Source of the DNA: an uncultured Christensenellaceae bacterium
GTDB taxonomy: Bacteria > Bacillota > Clostridia > Christensenellales > Pumilibacteraceae
Direction of reading: 5' to 3'
NCBI GenBank assembly: GCA_910587025.1
Contig: CAJUKR010000024.1
Coordinates: 1-24,333 of the forward strand
Length of the DNA: 24,333 bases
The translations under genes and the position numbers were made by a program. Positions 1 through 9,300 of this stretch are shown one piece after another. The notes under the pieces are model-generated. The model searched no databases and was not told where the DNA came from. It worked only from the letters and a program-made list of their open reading frames with translations. Every line of letters starts with the position of its first letter. Position 1 is the stretch's first letter.

Positions 1-9
1 AAAAAATGT

Positions 10-47
10 ATACTTTTCCTGACCGAGCTCGGGAGAAGTATTTTTTT
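10..47 (+). terminator. Rho-independent terminator of an upstream gene
   Basis: A 13-bp stem (10-22 paired with 29-41, two G-T wobbles) closes a 6-nt loop and is followed directly by a run of seven T (41-47). This is a classical intrinsic terminator on the + strand. It probably ends a gene lying to the left of the window and isolates the downstream GH3 gene from read-through. A run of A at 1-6 could give weaker activity on the other strand. Confidence 0.75.
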
Positions 48-85
48 ATGCCTCCGCTTGCTCGCGTCCGTACTTCGGCAGTTGC

Positions 86-115
86 TTGCTTGTGTCGCCC
101 GAAAGCCGATACATT
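86..115 (+). promoter_or_regulatory. possible promoter of the first GH3 gene
   Basis: TTGCTT (86-91), an 18-nt spacer and TACATT (110-115) give a plausible but imperfect sigma-A promoter between the upstream terminator and the gene at 178. A small hairpin follows in the presumed leader: CGTAG (126-130), a GGGTGT loop, then CTACG (137-141). Other -35/-10 choices are possible in this stretch. Confidence 0.35.
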
Positions 116-177
116 ATGGTTTATACGTAGGGGTGTCTACGCATAAATAAAAATCTCATTTGGAGGAAAGAAAAGGT

Positions 178-3100
178 ATGAAGACCAAAACAATTGAAAG
201 GCGACTTTCAAAGTTGGCTGTCTGTCTGCTCGCACTCGTGTTTGCTATCAGTAGCATAAGTTTTGCTGCGTTCAACACGTTCCGTGCGGATGCCGGCGTG
301 CTCGATGCTTATAACAGCACAACCGGTTTCAGCGGCACCGGCCAATACAAATCCGATTACAATTCGTATTTGGAAACGGTCAAAGCCAACAGCGAGCTCA
401 ACGTAGAGATCGCAGGCGAGGGCTTCGTTCTTATGAAGAACGAAAAGAATGTGCTCCCGCTTAAGGCGGAGAATGATAAGAAGGTTACCATTCTCAGCGC
501 GTACATGGCTTACGGCGGAGGCGGCTCCGGACAGCAGGGCGTCCCGACCAATGCGACCATGGCCAAACAGTATGACTGGATCGGCGCAACCGAGAGATCC
601 GTTTACGACGGTCTCGACGGTGATCACGGGTTCCAGATCAACCAGAAGGCAAAAGATCTTGTCGGGCTCAAGGGCATCGGCATTGATGAAAAGGGAAGCC
701 AGGCCGACTATAAGTATATGACCAAATCCGAGACCGGCAGTGTCGAGTTCCAGGGCGGAAAATATGCTTATGCGGAAGACAACTTCTTTAAGTCGATAGA
801 GTCTACATACGACGAGTACGGCACCGCGATCGTAACGATCAGCCGTACCGGTTCGGAGTTCGTAGACAACCAGTCGCATGACGTTGACGGTCACTCCGAT
901 CCCACCGATCATTACGCAGAGCTTACGGACGCCGAAGAAGCGCTGTTCGCATACGTAAAAGATCAGAAGGCGAAGGGCAAGTTCAAGAAAGTTATCGTTC
1001 TTTTGCAGACCCCTATCGTTATGGAGATCGCAAATCTCGTTGACGACGATACCGTCGATTCCATCCTTTGGCTCGGTACGCCGGGTTGGAACGGTAACTT
1101 GGCTCTCGGCGGACTTCTGTCGGGTGAAGTCAATCCTTCCGGTCGTCTTGTCGACTTCTGGATGAGCGACATTTACACCGATCCGACTTCGTACAACGTA
1201 CTCGGCTATACGATGGCTAACTATGCTATCAACGGCGAGCAGGTAACCAAAGGTCTGAACGGTACGCCCAGTACGGACGACGGCGGATCCAGCTCTTCCG
1301 GCGACGGCAGCTCTACGGTAGAAATGCTCATCGATCCTTCCGTTGCGGGCTATACGGTAAACAAATCGTATCATATCGCAATGGACTACACCGAAGGCAT
1401 CTACATGGGTTATCGTTATTACGAAACCGCGTATGACGAGCTCAAAAAGGTAGACGAAGAAGCCGCAAACGCATGGTATGACAAAGCGGTTATCTATCCT
1501 TTCGGACATGGTCTGTCGTACACGAATTTCGAGTACAGCAACATGGCTGTTGACGTTGCGTCGCTTACCGACGCAAATAAGGACGCCGACATCACCGTAA
1601 CCGTTGACGTGAAAAACGTAGGAACGGAAGCGGGTAAGACGGTCGTTCAGCTGTACAGCACCCCCGACTACATCACGGGCGAAGTGGAAAAGGCTTCCGT
1701 AAACCTTGTAGGTTATGCAAAGAGCCCCGTAATTCAGCCCAATGCGACCCAGAGCGTTACGGTTAAGATTAACGCTAAGGATCTGGCGTCCTTCGACTTC
1801 GACGATTCGAATAACAACGATCATTCCGGTTATGAGATCGACGCAGGCAAAGTAACGCTGAAACTCATGGAAAACTCGCATGACGTTATCGACAGCAAGG
1901 ATATTACCGTAGCCGCCGATATCAATTACGAGGAAGATGACGACGCAAACACGCCCAACAACATTTACTCTCAGACGGGTAATGCGTGGGAGCTTTACAA
2001 CACGCTCGCAAACAACTGGCTTCTCGACGGTAAGGAAGACGCAGGCGAGCATTACCTCAGCCGTACCAAACTCGTGAAGGACGGCGGAGTGGCTCTTGAG
2101 GCGTCGTGGAGCGCAGGCAAGCCCAACGATATGCAGTTGAGGCTCGGCTATCTCCTGGACGGCGATGCAAACAGAACGTTCAAAGAGAAAGCATTCCGCG
2201 CTATCGACAATCAGTATATGGGCGGCAACGCGTCGAAAGATGCGGGCACCGCAAAATACGACATGGATAACAGACTGACGCTTGCAGTCGAAACGGATTA
2301 TCAGAACCTTTGGGTTAAGACCGCGGCCGATCTTACGGGTTGGCAGCAGGGTACCGGCGTGAAAGGCGCAGACGGCATGTATACGATCAAACTCGATTCG
2401 CTGAAAGGCAAGGGTCTTGACGATGCCGCATGGGATGCTTTCATGAACCAGTTCACCTGGAAGGAACTCACCGCACTCGTAACGAGCGGTTCGTTCTCGA
2501 CGGCTGCATTGCCTTCCGGCGGTAAGCCCGGCACGTCCGATCAGGACGGTCCCAACCAGCTTAAGGGCGGCAAGCTCGCAGACGGCACCTCCGTCGTAGG
2601 CTGGGGCTGGGTAGGCGCGCCTGTCATCGCGTCCACCTGGAACGTGGATCTCGGTTATAAGCAGGGTCGCGGCGTAGGCAACGAATCCCTGTGGATGAAC
2701 GTAAACGGCTGGTACGGACCGGCTATGAACACGCACCGCAACCCGCTGTGCGGACGTAACTTCGAGTATTACAGCCAGGACGGTGTTCAGGGCGGTATCC
2801 TCGGCGCATCCGTAATCAAGGGCGCTACCGATATGGGTATGCATCCGTACATCAAACACATATTCCTGAACGATCAGGAGACGAGCCGCGGCGGCACGAT
2901 GACGTTTGCCACCGAGCAGGCTATCAGAGAAATCTATGCAAAAGTATTCGAGCTTTGCATAACCGACGGAAACGGCAACGGAACGATGTCGGCATTCAAC
3001 CACATCGGACTTGCTTCTTCGTGCGGATATGCAACTTCCATTCAGCTGTATGAGAACGAGTGGGGTCTTGACGGCATGTCCGTTACGGATATGTACTCCG

Positions 3101-4533
3101 AGGCGGCTTCCGCATGGAACGGCGACACCATCGTTCGTGCGCACACCATTCCTCTCGGCAGCTCGACCGGCTTCACGCAGGGCGAGTGGAAAGACGGCAA
3201 AGTATATGTCGACGGAAAAGAGAGCCCGACGCAGTGGTTCTGGACCCGCGACACGGCTAAGCGTATCATGTACGTAGTCGTCAACGGCAACGAGATGAAC
3301 AACGGACTGAACGCAAAAGCTTTCGTAGACGGCACGGCAGAACTTACCGTCAACTCGGGCGCAGCGTTCTCGAACAAGAAAGTCGCAGATAAGACCGCGC
3401 TTGACGCAAAGATCGCTACGGCGTTCGGCAGCGAAAGTTATACTATCGTCGGTGCAGGCGCTGAAAGCGGCGTAACCGCAACCGTCGTAAACAACGAAGT
3501 TCTTATCAGCGGAACTTATGCGGATCCCGGTGTTCACATCGTGACCGCAAGAGTAAGAGGTAAAAACGGCTTCGGATATATCGAAGTAGACGTAGAGCTC
3601 GAAGTCAACGTACGTAAGGCTGCCAAGACCGGCGCATCGGTAAGCTTCTCGGGAGCTGCCGTAGAAACCGGCGAGGTAGATCCTAACCTGACGGCTTCGG
3701 CAAGCACTGTCGGCCGCTTCAAGTCCGTTAAATACGAAATCGTAGGCGAGGCAAACGGCTTTACCGTCAACGATAAGACCGGCGTAGTTACCGGCGTAGC
3801 TAAGGCTGGCGATACCACGATCACCGTTAAGCAGAGCGGTCAGCAGGTCGTAAGCTCGGGCGGAAGAAGACCCACTTACAGCTTCTCGGATGTTGAATAC
3901 ACCAAGACCGTTACGGTCTTCGGCGGAAGCGAAGTCATCTATAATATCGGCTTGCCCGGCACGACGACCGCTACGGTCATCGTCGCAGGCACGACGGTCG
4001 GCGACATCGATACGCCCGCAGCTTCGGCGATCGGCGTAACGTTAAAAGGCTGGGTAGACGGCGACGGCAATGCTGTCGAAAGCAGTGAGGCTATCGCAAA
4101 CGTCAACGGTCTCACGGCAACGTGGGAATGGCCTGCGGTTACCATCTACAACGGCACATTCTGGATCAACGGCGTTGATACCGGAATCAGCCCCGAAGGA
4201 CAGCCCGGTGCTCCCGGCGCAGACGGCAAGCCCGGCGCCGAAGGTAAACCCGGCGCAGACGGCGCTCCCGGTGCTGACGGTGCTCCCGGCGAGGCAGGAC
4301 AGCCCGGCGCAGACGGCAGAGAAATAGAATTCAAGACGACCGAAACTCACATCCAGTGGCGTTATGTCGGCGAAACGGAGTGGAAAGACCTCGTTGCGCT
4401 CAGCGACCTCGGCGGAAAGAGCGAAGGCGGTTGCGGCGGTTCGATCGCAGGCACGGTATCGATAGTATTCGGTATCCTTGCGGCTGCTGCTGTTGTATTC
4501 TTCATTCTCAGAAAGAAAGAGAAAGATAAATAA
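178..4533 (+). CDS. permuted GH3 glycoside hydrolase, cell-surface anchored, with collagen-like stretch
   Basis: Secreted family 3 glycosidase (beta-glucosidase/beta-xylosidase type; exact substrate unknown), 1451 aa. ATG 178 is preferred over an in-frame TTG at 160 because GGAGG lies at 162-166 and a signal peptide follows. Domain order is reversed relative to most GH3 enzymes: the alpha/beta domain (about 70-440, probable acid/base Glu227 in a RTGSE motif) comes first, then an FN3-like domain (about 445-590, after GHGLSY), then the TIM barrel (about 770-1050) with CGRNFEYYSQDG, an NDQETSR motif and the probable nucleophile Asp971 in SVTDM. This inverted order is known from Ruminococcus albus and Butyrivibrio beta-glucosidases. 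Two Ig/Big_2-like domains follow (about 1065-1240), then 14 Gly-X-Y triplets (1341-1382), GGCGG (Cys1419), a membrane helix and a KKEKDK tail. No LPXTG is present. It heads a block with the lipoprotein and second GH3 gene. Confidence 0.9.
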   Translation: MKTKTIERRLSKLAVCLLALVFAISSISFAAFNTFRADAGVLDAYNSTTGFSGTGQYKSDYNSYLETVKANSELNVEIAGEGFVLMKNEKNVLPLKAENDKKVTILSAYMAYGGGGSGQQGVPTNATMAKQYDWIGATERSVYDGLDGDHGFQINQKAKDLVGLKGIGIDEKGSQADYKYMTKSETGSVEFQGGKYAYAEDNFFKSIESTYDEYGTAIVTISRTGSEFVDNQSHDVDGHSDPTDHYAELTDAEEALFAYVKDQKAKGKFKKVIVLLQTPIVMEIANLVDDDTVDSILWLGTPGWNGNLALGGLLSGEVNPSGRLVDFWMSDIYTDPTSYNVLGYTMANYAINGEQVTKGLNGTPSTDDGGSSSSGDGSSTVEMLIDPSVAGYTVNKSYHIAMDYTEGIYMGYRYYETAYDELKKVDEEAANAWYDKAVIYPFGHGLSYTNFEYSNMAVDVASLTDANKDADITVTVDVKNVGTEAGKTVVQLYSTPDYITGEVEKASVNLVGYAKSPVIQPNATQSVTVKINAKDLASFDFDDSNNNDHSGYEIDAGKVTLKLMENSHDVIDSKDITVAADINYEEDDDANTPNNIYSQTGNAWELYNTLANNWLLDGKEDAGEHYLSRTKLVKDGGVALEASWSAGKPNDMQLRLGYLLDGDANRTFKEKAFRAIDNQYMGGNASKDAGTAKYDMDNRLTLAVETDYQNLWVKTAADLTGWQQGTGVKGADGMYTIKLDSLKGKGLDDAAWDAFMNQFTWKELTALVTSGSFSTAALPSGGKPGTSDQDGPNQLKGGKLADGTSVVGWGWVGAPVIASTWNVDLGYKQGRGVGNESLWMNVNGWYGPAMNTHRNPLCGRNFEYYSQDGVQGGILGASVIKGATDMGMHPYIKHIFLNDQETSRGGTMTFATEQAIREIYAKVFELCITDGNGNGTMSAFNHIGLASSCGYATSIQLYENEWGLDGMSVTDMYSEAASAWNGDTIVRAHTIPLGSSTGFTQGEWKDGKVYVDGKESPTQWFWTRDTAKRIMYVVVNGNEMNNGLNAKAFVDGTAELTVNSGAAFSNKKVADKTALDAKIATAFGSESYTIVGAGAESGVTATVVNNEVLISGTYADPGVHIVTARVRGKNGFGYIEVDVELEVNVRKAAKTGASVSFSGAAVETGEVDPNLTASASTVGRFKSVKYEIVGEANGFTVNDKTGVVTGVAKAGDTTITVKQSGQQVVSSGGRRPTYSFSDVEYTKTVTVFGGSEVIYNIGLPGTTTATVIVAGTTVGDIDTPAASAIGVTLKGWVDGDGNAVESSEAIANVNGLTATWEWPAVTIYNGTFWINGVDTGISPEGQPGAPGADGKPGAEGKPGADGAPGADGAPGEAGQPGADGREIEFKTTETHIQWRYVGETEWKDLVALSDLGGKSEGGCGGSIAGTVSIVFGILAAAAVVFFILRKKEKDK
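396..428 (+). repeat. 33-nt segment identical in the two GH3 paralogues (copy 1)
   Basis: These 33 bases recur without mismatch at 6593-6625 in the second GH3 gene. They encode the motif LNVEIAGEGFV at the start of the alpha/beta domain. The surrounding sequence is much more diverged, so this is either strong codon-level conservation between paralogues or a trace of recombination. Confidence 0.8.
4198..4323 (+). repeat. collagen-like Gly-X-Y repeat coding stretch
   Basis: Fourteen consecutive Gly-X-Y triplets (residues 1341-1382 of the first GH3), rich in GADG and GAPG units with Pro at the Y position. It sits between the Ig-like domains and the C-terminal anchor, where it could act as a stiff or trimerising stalk. 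The DNA is itself repetitive, so repeat number may vary between strains. Confidence 0.85.
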
Positions 4534-4569
4534 AATCCGACTTAAACGATAATTAAGTCAGAATACGAG

Positions 4570-4609
4570 ATCACATACGGGGTGGAGCTGTTTCCATCCC
4601 GTATGTGGT
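4570..4609 (+). promoter_or_regulatory. strong intercistronic hairpin before the lipoprotein gene
   Basis: CACATACGGGGTGGA (4572-4586), loop GCTGTT, then TCCATCCCGTATGTG (4593-4607) form a 15-bp stem with one G-T wobble, extendable by two pairs. There is no T-run after it, and the AAGGAG ribosome binding site of the next gene follows within 10 nt. It is therefore more likely an RNA-processing, stabilising or partly attenuating element than a full terminator. It could set unequal expression of the two genes. Confidence 0.65.
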
Positions 4610-4628
4610 ATCGCTTAAGGAGTAGAAT

Positions 4629-6344
4629 ATGAAAAAACGTAAAAGCAAGTTGCGGGTCATTTTACTTGCGGTTGCCGTTGTTATGTTGTTTTCCTGTATG
4701 TTTGCCGGATGTACTCCGCCTGCCGGACCTTCCGACGAATGGGCTGTGACGCTGGACTTCAACGACGGCGCGTCAATGCCCCGCACGGTATATGTCGATA
4801 AGGAAGGGGGTACGGTGACCGAACCGAAAGCTCCGTCTATGATCGGCTATACGTTCACAGACTGGAATACGGCGCAGGACGGCAGCGGACAGACGGTGAC
4901 ATTCCCTTATACTCCCACGGCAGACGTTACGTTCTATGCTCAGTGGGATGCAAGACAGTATGTTATCACGTTCGACGCAGGCGAAGGCACGTTCCCCGGA
5001 GGCGGCTCGACCGCTACGGTGGAAGCATCCTACGGCAGCGTGATTCCCGCGGACAAGATCCCCGTACCCGTAAGGTCGGAGACCGATCCCGAAACGGGAG
5101 AAACGATCTATACGTTCCGTGAATGGAGAACGGCGGCGGGTCAGAGCGTGGATTTCGCGACCTGGACGATGCCTGCCGAGGATACTACGCTTACGGCGGT
5201 TTACAGATCCATTTATGTCCGTATCGTTCAGCTCGATCTGAAGATGGGCGACGGATACGTGCAGGAATTCGAGCTTGAAAAGGGCGACGACGTACGCGAC
5301 AGAGAAGTAGTCACCGCCGCAGGTAAGAGAGTTACCGAATCGGGCGCACATCCCGGATACAAGTTGGCAGGTTGGTCTACGAATCCGGACGCGAAGCCGG
5401 GAGACAGCGATGTTGTCGCAACGCGCAATCTCTTCCCGATCGAATACGACGCAATCACAGGTGGCGAAACGAAGTATTATGCCGTTTGGGAGATGGAAAA
5501 GTATATAGCTACGTTCCAGTACAACTATAAGAGCGCTCCCGAACTTACTTATGCGACCGTGCCCGATCTCACGTTGGTCGATGCGGTTACTCCGCCCGAG
5601 ACCGATCCCACCAGACCGGGATATACGTTCGACGGTTGGTATACGCAGGGTTACGGCGGAAATCTCGTCGACTTTACCGATCTTCATCTGACGGCTCACG
5701 GAACCTATTACGCACACTGGAAGTCCGAACTCGTCGAGACGGATATATTCCATGCCGAATACGTAGATCTTACGCAGCAGGTCAAAATGCCCGGATATTC
5801 CGGAGAGAACAGCTTTACCAGCGTTATCGTTGCGGACGACAAGAACTGGGGTTCCACCGTCGACAACAACTATAAAGTGGACGGCGTAACGCAGTCTGCG
5901 GGTATCGGTTATTTCGTTTCGTATCAGTACCGTTACGGAGCTACGCTTACGTTCAATATCCATTCGGACAGCGACGTCAGCGGCGCAACGTTGTACGGCG
6001 CGATCGCGATGGAAATCTTCGGCGGCAACGTAATAGGACCGGACGGAAACAAGAAGGTTGCGATCTATGTCAACGACGTAGCGCTTAACTATGCACCGAT
6101 CGATTTCGGCGAAAGTTCTACGTTCGTAGACGTTAACTGGTCGAGCGGTATCAAAGAAAATCAGTTCGGCAATATCGACCTTGTAAAAGGCGAAAACGTC
6201 ATCAAGATCGTAGTCGAGAACTCGACTCCTCCGGGATCCGGCGGCACCATGCAGGCAACGTCGTTCATTACAGACTACCTGCGTATCGATACGCACGGCG
6301 GAGCCAAACTTTCCTGGTCGCCGATTTACGACAACATCGGATAA
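4629..6344 (+). CDS. lipoprotein with InlB B-repeats and a CBM-like C-terminal domain
   Basis: Surface lipoprotein of 571 aa; no catalytic domain recognised. The signal peptide ends in a lipobox (MFAGC, lipidated Cys28). About four InlB B-repeat/Listeria-Bacteroides type units follow (roughly 38-105, 110-190, 195-285 and 287-370). They are recognisable by recurring GYTFTDWNT, GYKLAGWST and GYTFDGWYT blocks, each ending in a YxxW motif. The last 200 residues form a beta-rich domain that starts IFHAEYVDL and ends with FITDYLRI, resembling CBM6/CBM35-type sugar-binding sandwiches; that assignment is an inference. AAGGAG lies at 4617-4622. The gene sits between two GH3 genes, 18 nt ahead of the second, so a role in binding the glycan or positioning the enzymes is likely. 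Confidence 0.85.
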   Translation: MKKRKSKLRVILLAVAVVMLFSCMFAGCTPPAGPSDEWAVTLDFNDGASMPRTVYVDKEGGTVTEPKAPSMIGYTFTDWNTAQDGSGQTVTFPYTPTADVTFYAQWDARQYVITFDAGEGTFPGGGSTATVEASYGSVIPADKIPVPVRSETDPETGETIYTFREWRTAAGQSVDFATWTMPAEDTTLTAVYRSIYVRIVQLDLKMGDGYVQEFELEKGDDVRDREVVTAAGKRVTESGAHPGYKLAGWSTNPDAKPGDSDVVATRNLFPIEYDAITGGETKYYAVWEMEKYIATFQYNYKSAPELTYATVPDLTLVDAVTPPETDPTRPGYTFDGWYTQGYGGNLVDFTDLHLTAHGTYYAHWKSELVETDIFHAEYVDLTQQVKMPGYSGENSFTSVIVADDKNWGSTVDNNYKVDGVTQSAGIGYFVSYQYRYGATLTFNIHSDSDVSGATLYGAIAMEIFGGNVIGPDGNKKVAIYVNDVALNYAPIDFGESSTFVDVNWSSGIKENQFGNIDLVKGENVIKIVVENSTPPGSGGTMQATSFITDYLRIDTHGGAKLSWSPIYDNIG

Positions 6345-6362
6345 GGAGGTCATCAAGGAAAT

Positions 6363-9300
6363 ATGAACGTAATTAAAGCAATATTCAAAAATCTCGGCAG
6401 CCGCATATGGTTCATCGTTACCGTGGTAGTGCTCGCATTGCTGATAACGGTGACCGCATTATTCACGGGGATGCTTCGTTCCATAGTCGGAACGGTTCTC
6501 GGCGGACCCGGACCGATAATGCGCGAAGGCGTAGAGCAGATTTACCATTCCGATTACAACAGCAAATCGGAGTCGAAAGAAGCCGGCGACAAGCTCAACG
6601 TAGAGATCGCAGGCGAGGGCTTCGTACTGCTCGCGAACGACGGTAAAGGACTGCCCATACGGACGCCCGAGTCCGTAACGGACACGGCTGCGGCAAGACC
6701 GAAAATTTCGGTGTTCGGAAAAAACTCGGCTAATCTCGTATACGGCGGCTCGGGCTCGGGCGGCGGCTCGGGCGAAAAAGCGACAACGCTGTACGAGGCG
6801 CTCGAAAACGGCGGTTTCGACGTAAACCCCACATTAAAGGATTTCTACGAAAGCAGCGCGTCCGGCGACGGACGAGGCGCAAACCCCACGCTCTCCACGG
6901 GCTCGGACAAAGCGCCTACGCTTCCTATCGGCGAAACTCCGCTTAAGAACTACAGCGGCGACGTTATTTCGTCCTTAAAGACGTATAACGATGCGGCGAT
7001 AGTCGTGATTTCCCGTATCGGCGGCGAGAGCTTCGACCTTCCCCGCGTTCAGGATACGGAAAACGGCGGTATCGAAGGACGGCACTATCTTCAGCTCGAT
7101 CAGAACGAGAAAGATATGCTCAAAATGGCTACCGACCGCTTTGAAAAGGTAGTTGTCGTGCTCAACACGCTCACCAGCTTTCAGTGCGACTTTATCGACG
7201 AGTTCAACAACCAGCCCGACGATCCCCGTATCGACGCGGTCATGTGGATCGGCGGTACCGGCGTGTCGGGTATCAACGCTATCGGGGATTTCCTGAACGG
7301 TAATACCAACCCGTCGGGTAAGACGACCGATATTTACTCCAAGGACTTCACCAAGGATCCCACATGGCAGAACTTCGGCGACAACACGCAGGTCAACGAC
7401 GGCAAGAACGGCACGGCGTTCACCGAGAACGGCGACGCTACCGGCGAGTCGTACGTGACTTACGAAGAAGGCATCTATCTGGGCTATCGTTATTACGAAA
7501 CGAGAGCGTACGAGGAAAGACTGACAAATGCCAACTGGTATGATCAGAACGTCCGTTTCCCGTTCGGGCACGGACTGTCGTACTCGACGTTCACGCAGAA
7601 CATGCGTATCGACGGCGGTCTGACGGGCACGGAAAGTTCGCTTACCGTCACCGTCGACGTGGAAAACACGAGCGCGATCGCGGGTAAGGACATCGTTCAG
7701 CTGTATGTAACGTTGCCTTATACGCCCGGCGGTATCGAGAAATCCAGAGTACAGCTCGTAGACTTTGACAAAACCGGCTTGCTGAGTGCGAACGGCGGCA
7801 AAGAAACGATCAAGTTTACTGTAGACGCGTACGCGCTTGCGTCGTACGACTACAACGACGCCAACGGCAACGACTTCAAGGGATACGAACTCGAAGCGGG
7901 CGATTACGTCTTCTATGCGGCGAAGAATTCGCATGTGGACGATCCCGCCAATGTGTACGCTACCGCGACCGTTACTCTTTCGTCGTCCGTTCGTTTCGAG
8001 AGCGATCCCGTAACAAACATCGAAGTGGATAATCTCTACTCGGACAACGAAAATCAGTTGCTCGACAGCGATTACCGCTTGCAGAACGTATACATGGACG
8101 ACGCGGAAGGCAACAGTGTTACCAGAAAGGGCATGAGCCGTACCGACTTCGAGGGAACGTTCCCGCAAGCGGATACGGATCGCGAGTATATCGAGGGCGA
8201 AAAAGCCGCGATCGAGAACGTTACGCACAATAATACGACCGTTTCTGAAGCCGCGAAGGCATGGGCGGATACCGTACGTGCTGAGATCGATCCGGATAAT
8301 CCCACTGCCGTGACGGATGCGCAGGTCATTGCTCACGTTACCGATCAGGTAGGCGAGATCATGCTTCGCGATCTGCTCGGCGACGATAACAAGGTTTCTT
8401 TCGACGATATTCGTTGGGAAGATATTCTCAGACGGCTCACCGTCAAAGATATGAACGATCTTGTGGATAACGGCGCTTTCCAGACGGCTTCCATTCCGAA
8501 GATCGGCAAAAACCTGACGAATGATTCGGACGGACCGATCGGCTTCGTCAACTTCATGAACAACTTCTTCGCGGGCAATACGACGTTCGCGTCCGAGGTA
8601 CTGATCGCGGCGACCTGGAACAAAGACTTGGCTTACCGCATGGGCAGAATCGTGGGCGACAACGGCGTATGGGGCTCGACGACGGGCAATAACCTGCCGT
8701 ATACCGGTTGGTATGCTCCGGCTGTCAATCTCCACAGAAGCCCGTTCTCGGGACGTAACTTCGAGTACTATTCCGAAGACGCGGTATTCTCGGGTAAGAT
8801 GGCTGTTCACGTGATCAACGGCGCGGCTACAAAGGGCGTGTACACCGACCTCAAGCATTTCGCGGTCAACGATCAGGAGACCGACCGTTCGGGTATCGCA
8901 ACGTATCTGACCGAGCAGTCCCTGCGCGAACTCTATCTCAAACCGTTTGAAATCGCGGTCAAGGGTATGGACGTTCCGAGCAAGACCGCAAAGGAACACG
9001 GTGTTACCAAGTGCGTCGGCACTACGGGAATTATGAGTTCGTTCAACAGGATAGGCACGGCATGGACGGGCGGCGACTATCGTCTCATGACGCAGATACT
9101 TCGCAACGAGTGGGGATTCCGCGGACTTGCGATCTGCGATTACAAGACCGAGAACTACATGAACTCGCGTCAGATGGTGTATGCCGGCAACGACCTTATC
9201 CTCGCTTCGCTTCCCAGCCTTCTTTGGACGGATGTGGACGCGGGCAGCATAGAGGACATTTACATCCTGCGTCAGTCCGCCAAGAATATCCTTTACACCG

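Noticed and set aside
160..177. TTG at 160 as start of the first GH3
   Set aside because: It overlaps the GGAGG ribosome binding site that serves ATG 178.
208..3537. A 1109-codon open frame on the minus strand, antisense to the first GH3 gene, with similar long antisense frames at 4773-6356 and 6975-8999
   Set aside because: The + strand frames have clear GH3 or InlB motifs, start sites and signal peptides. The antisense products look like random, Arg/Val/Ile-rich sequence and arise from codon bias.
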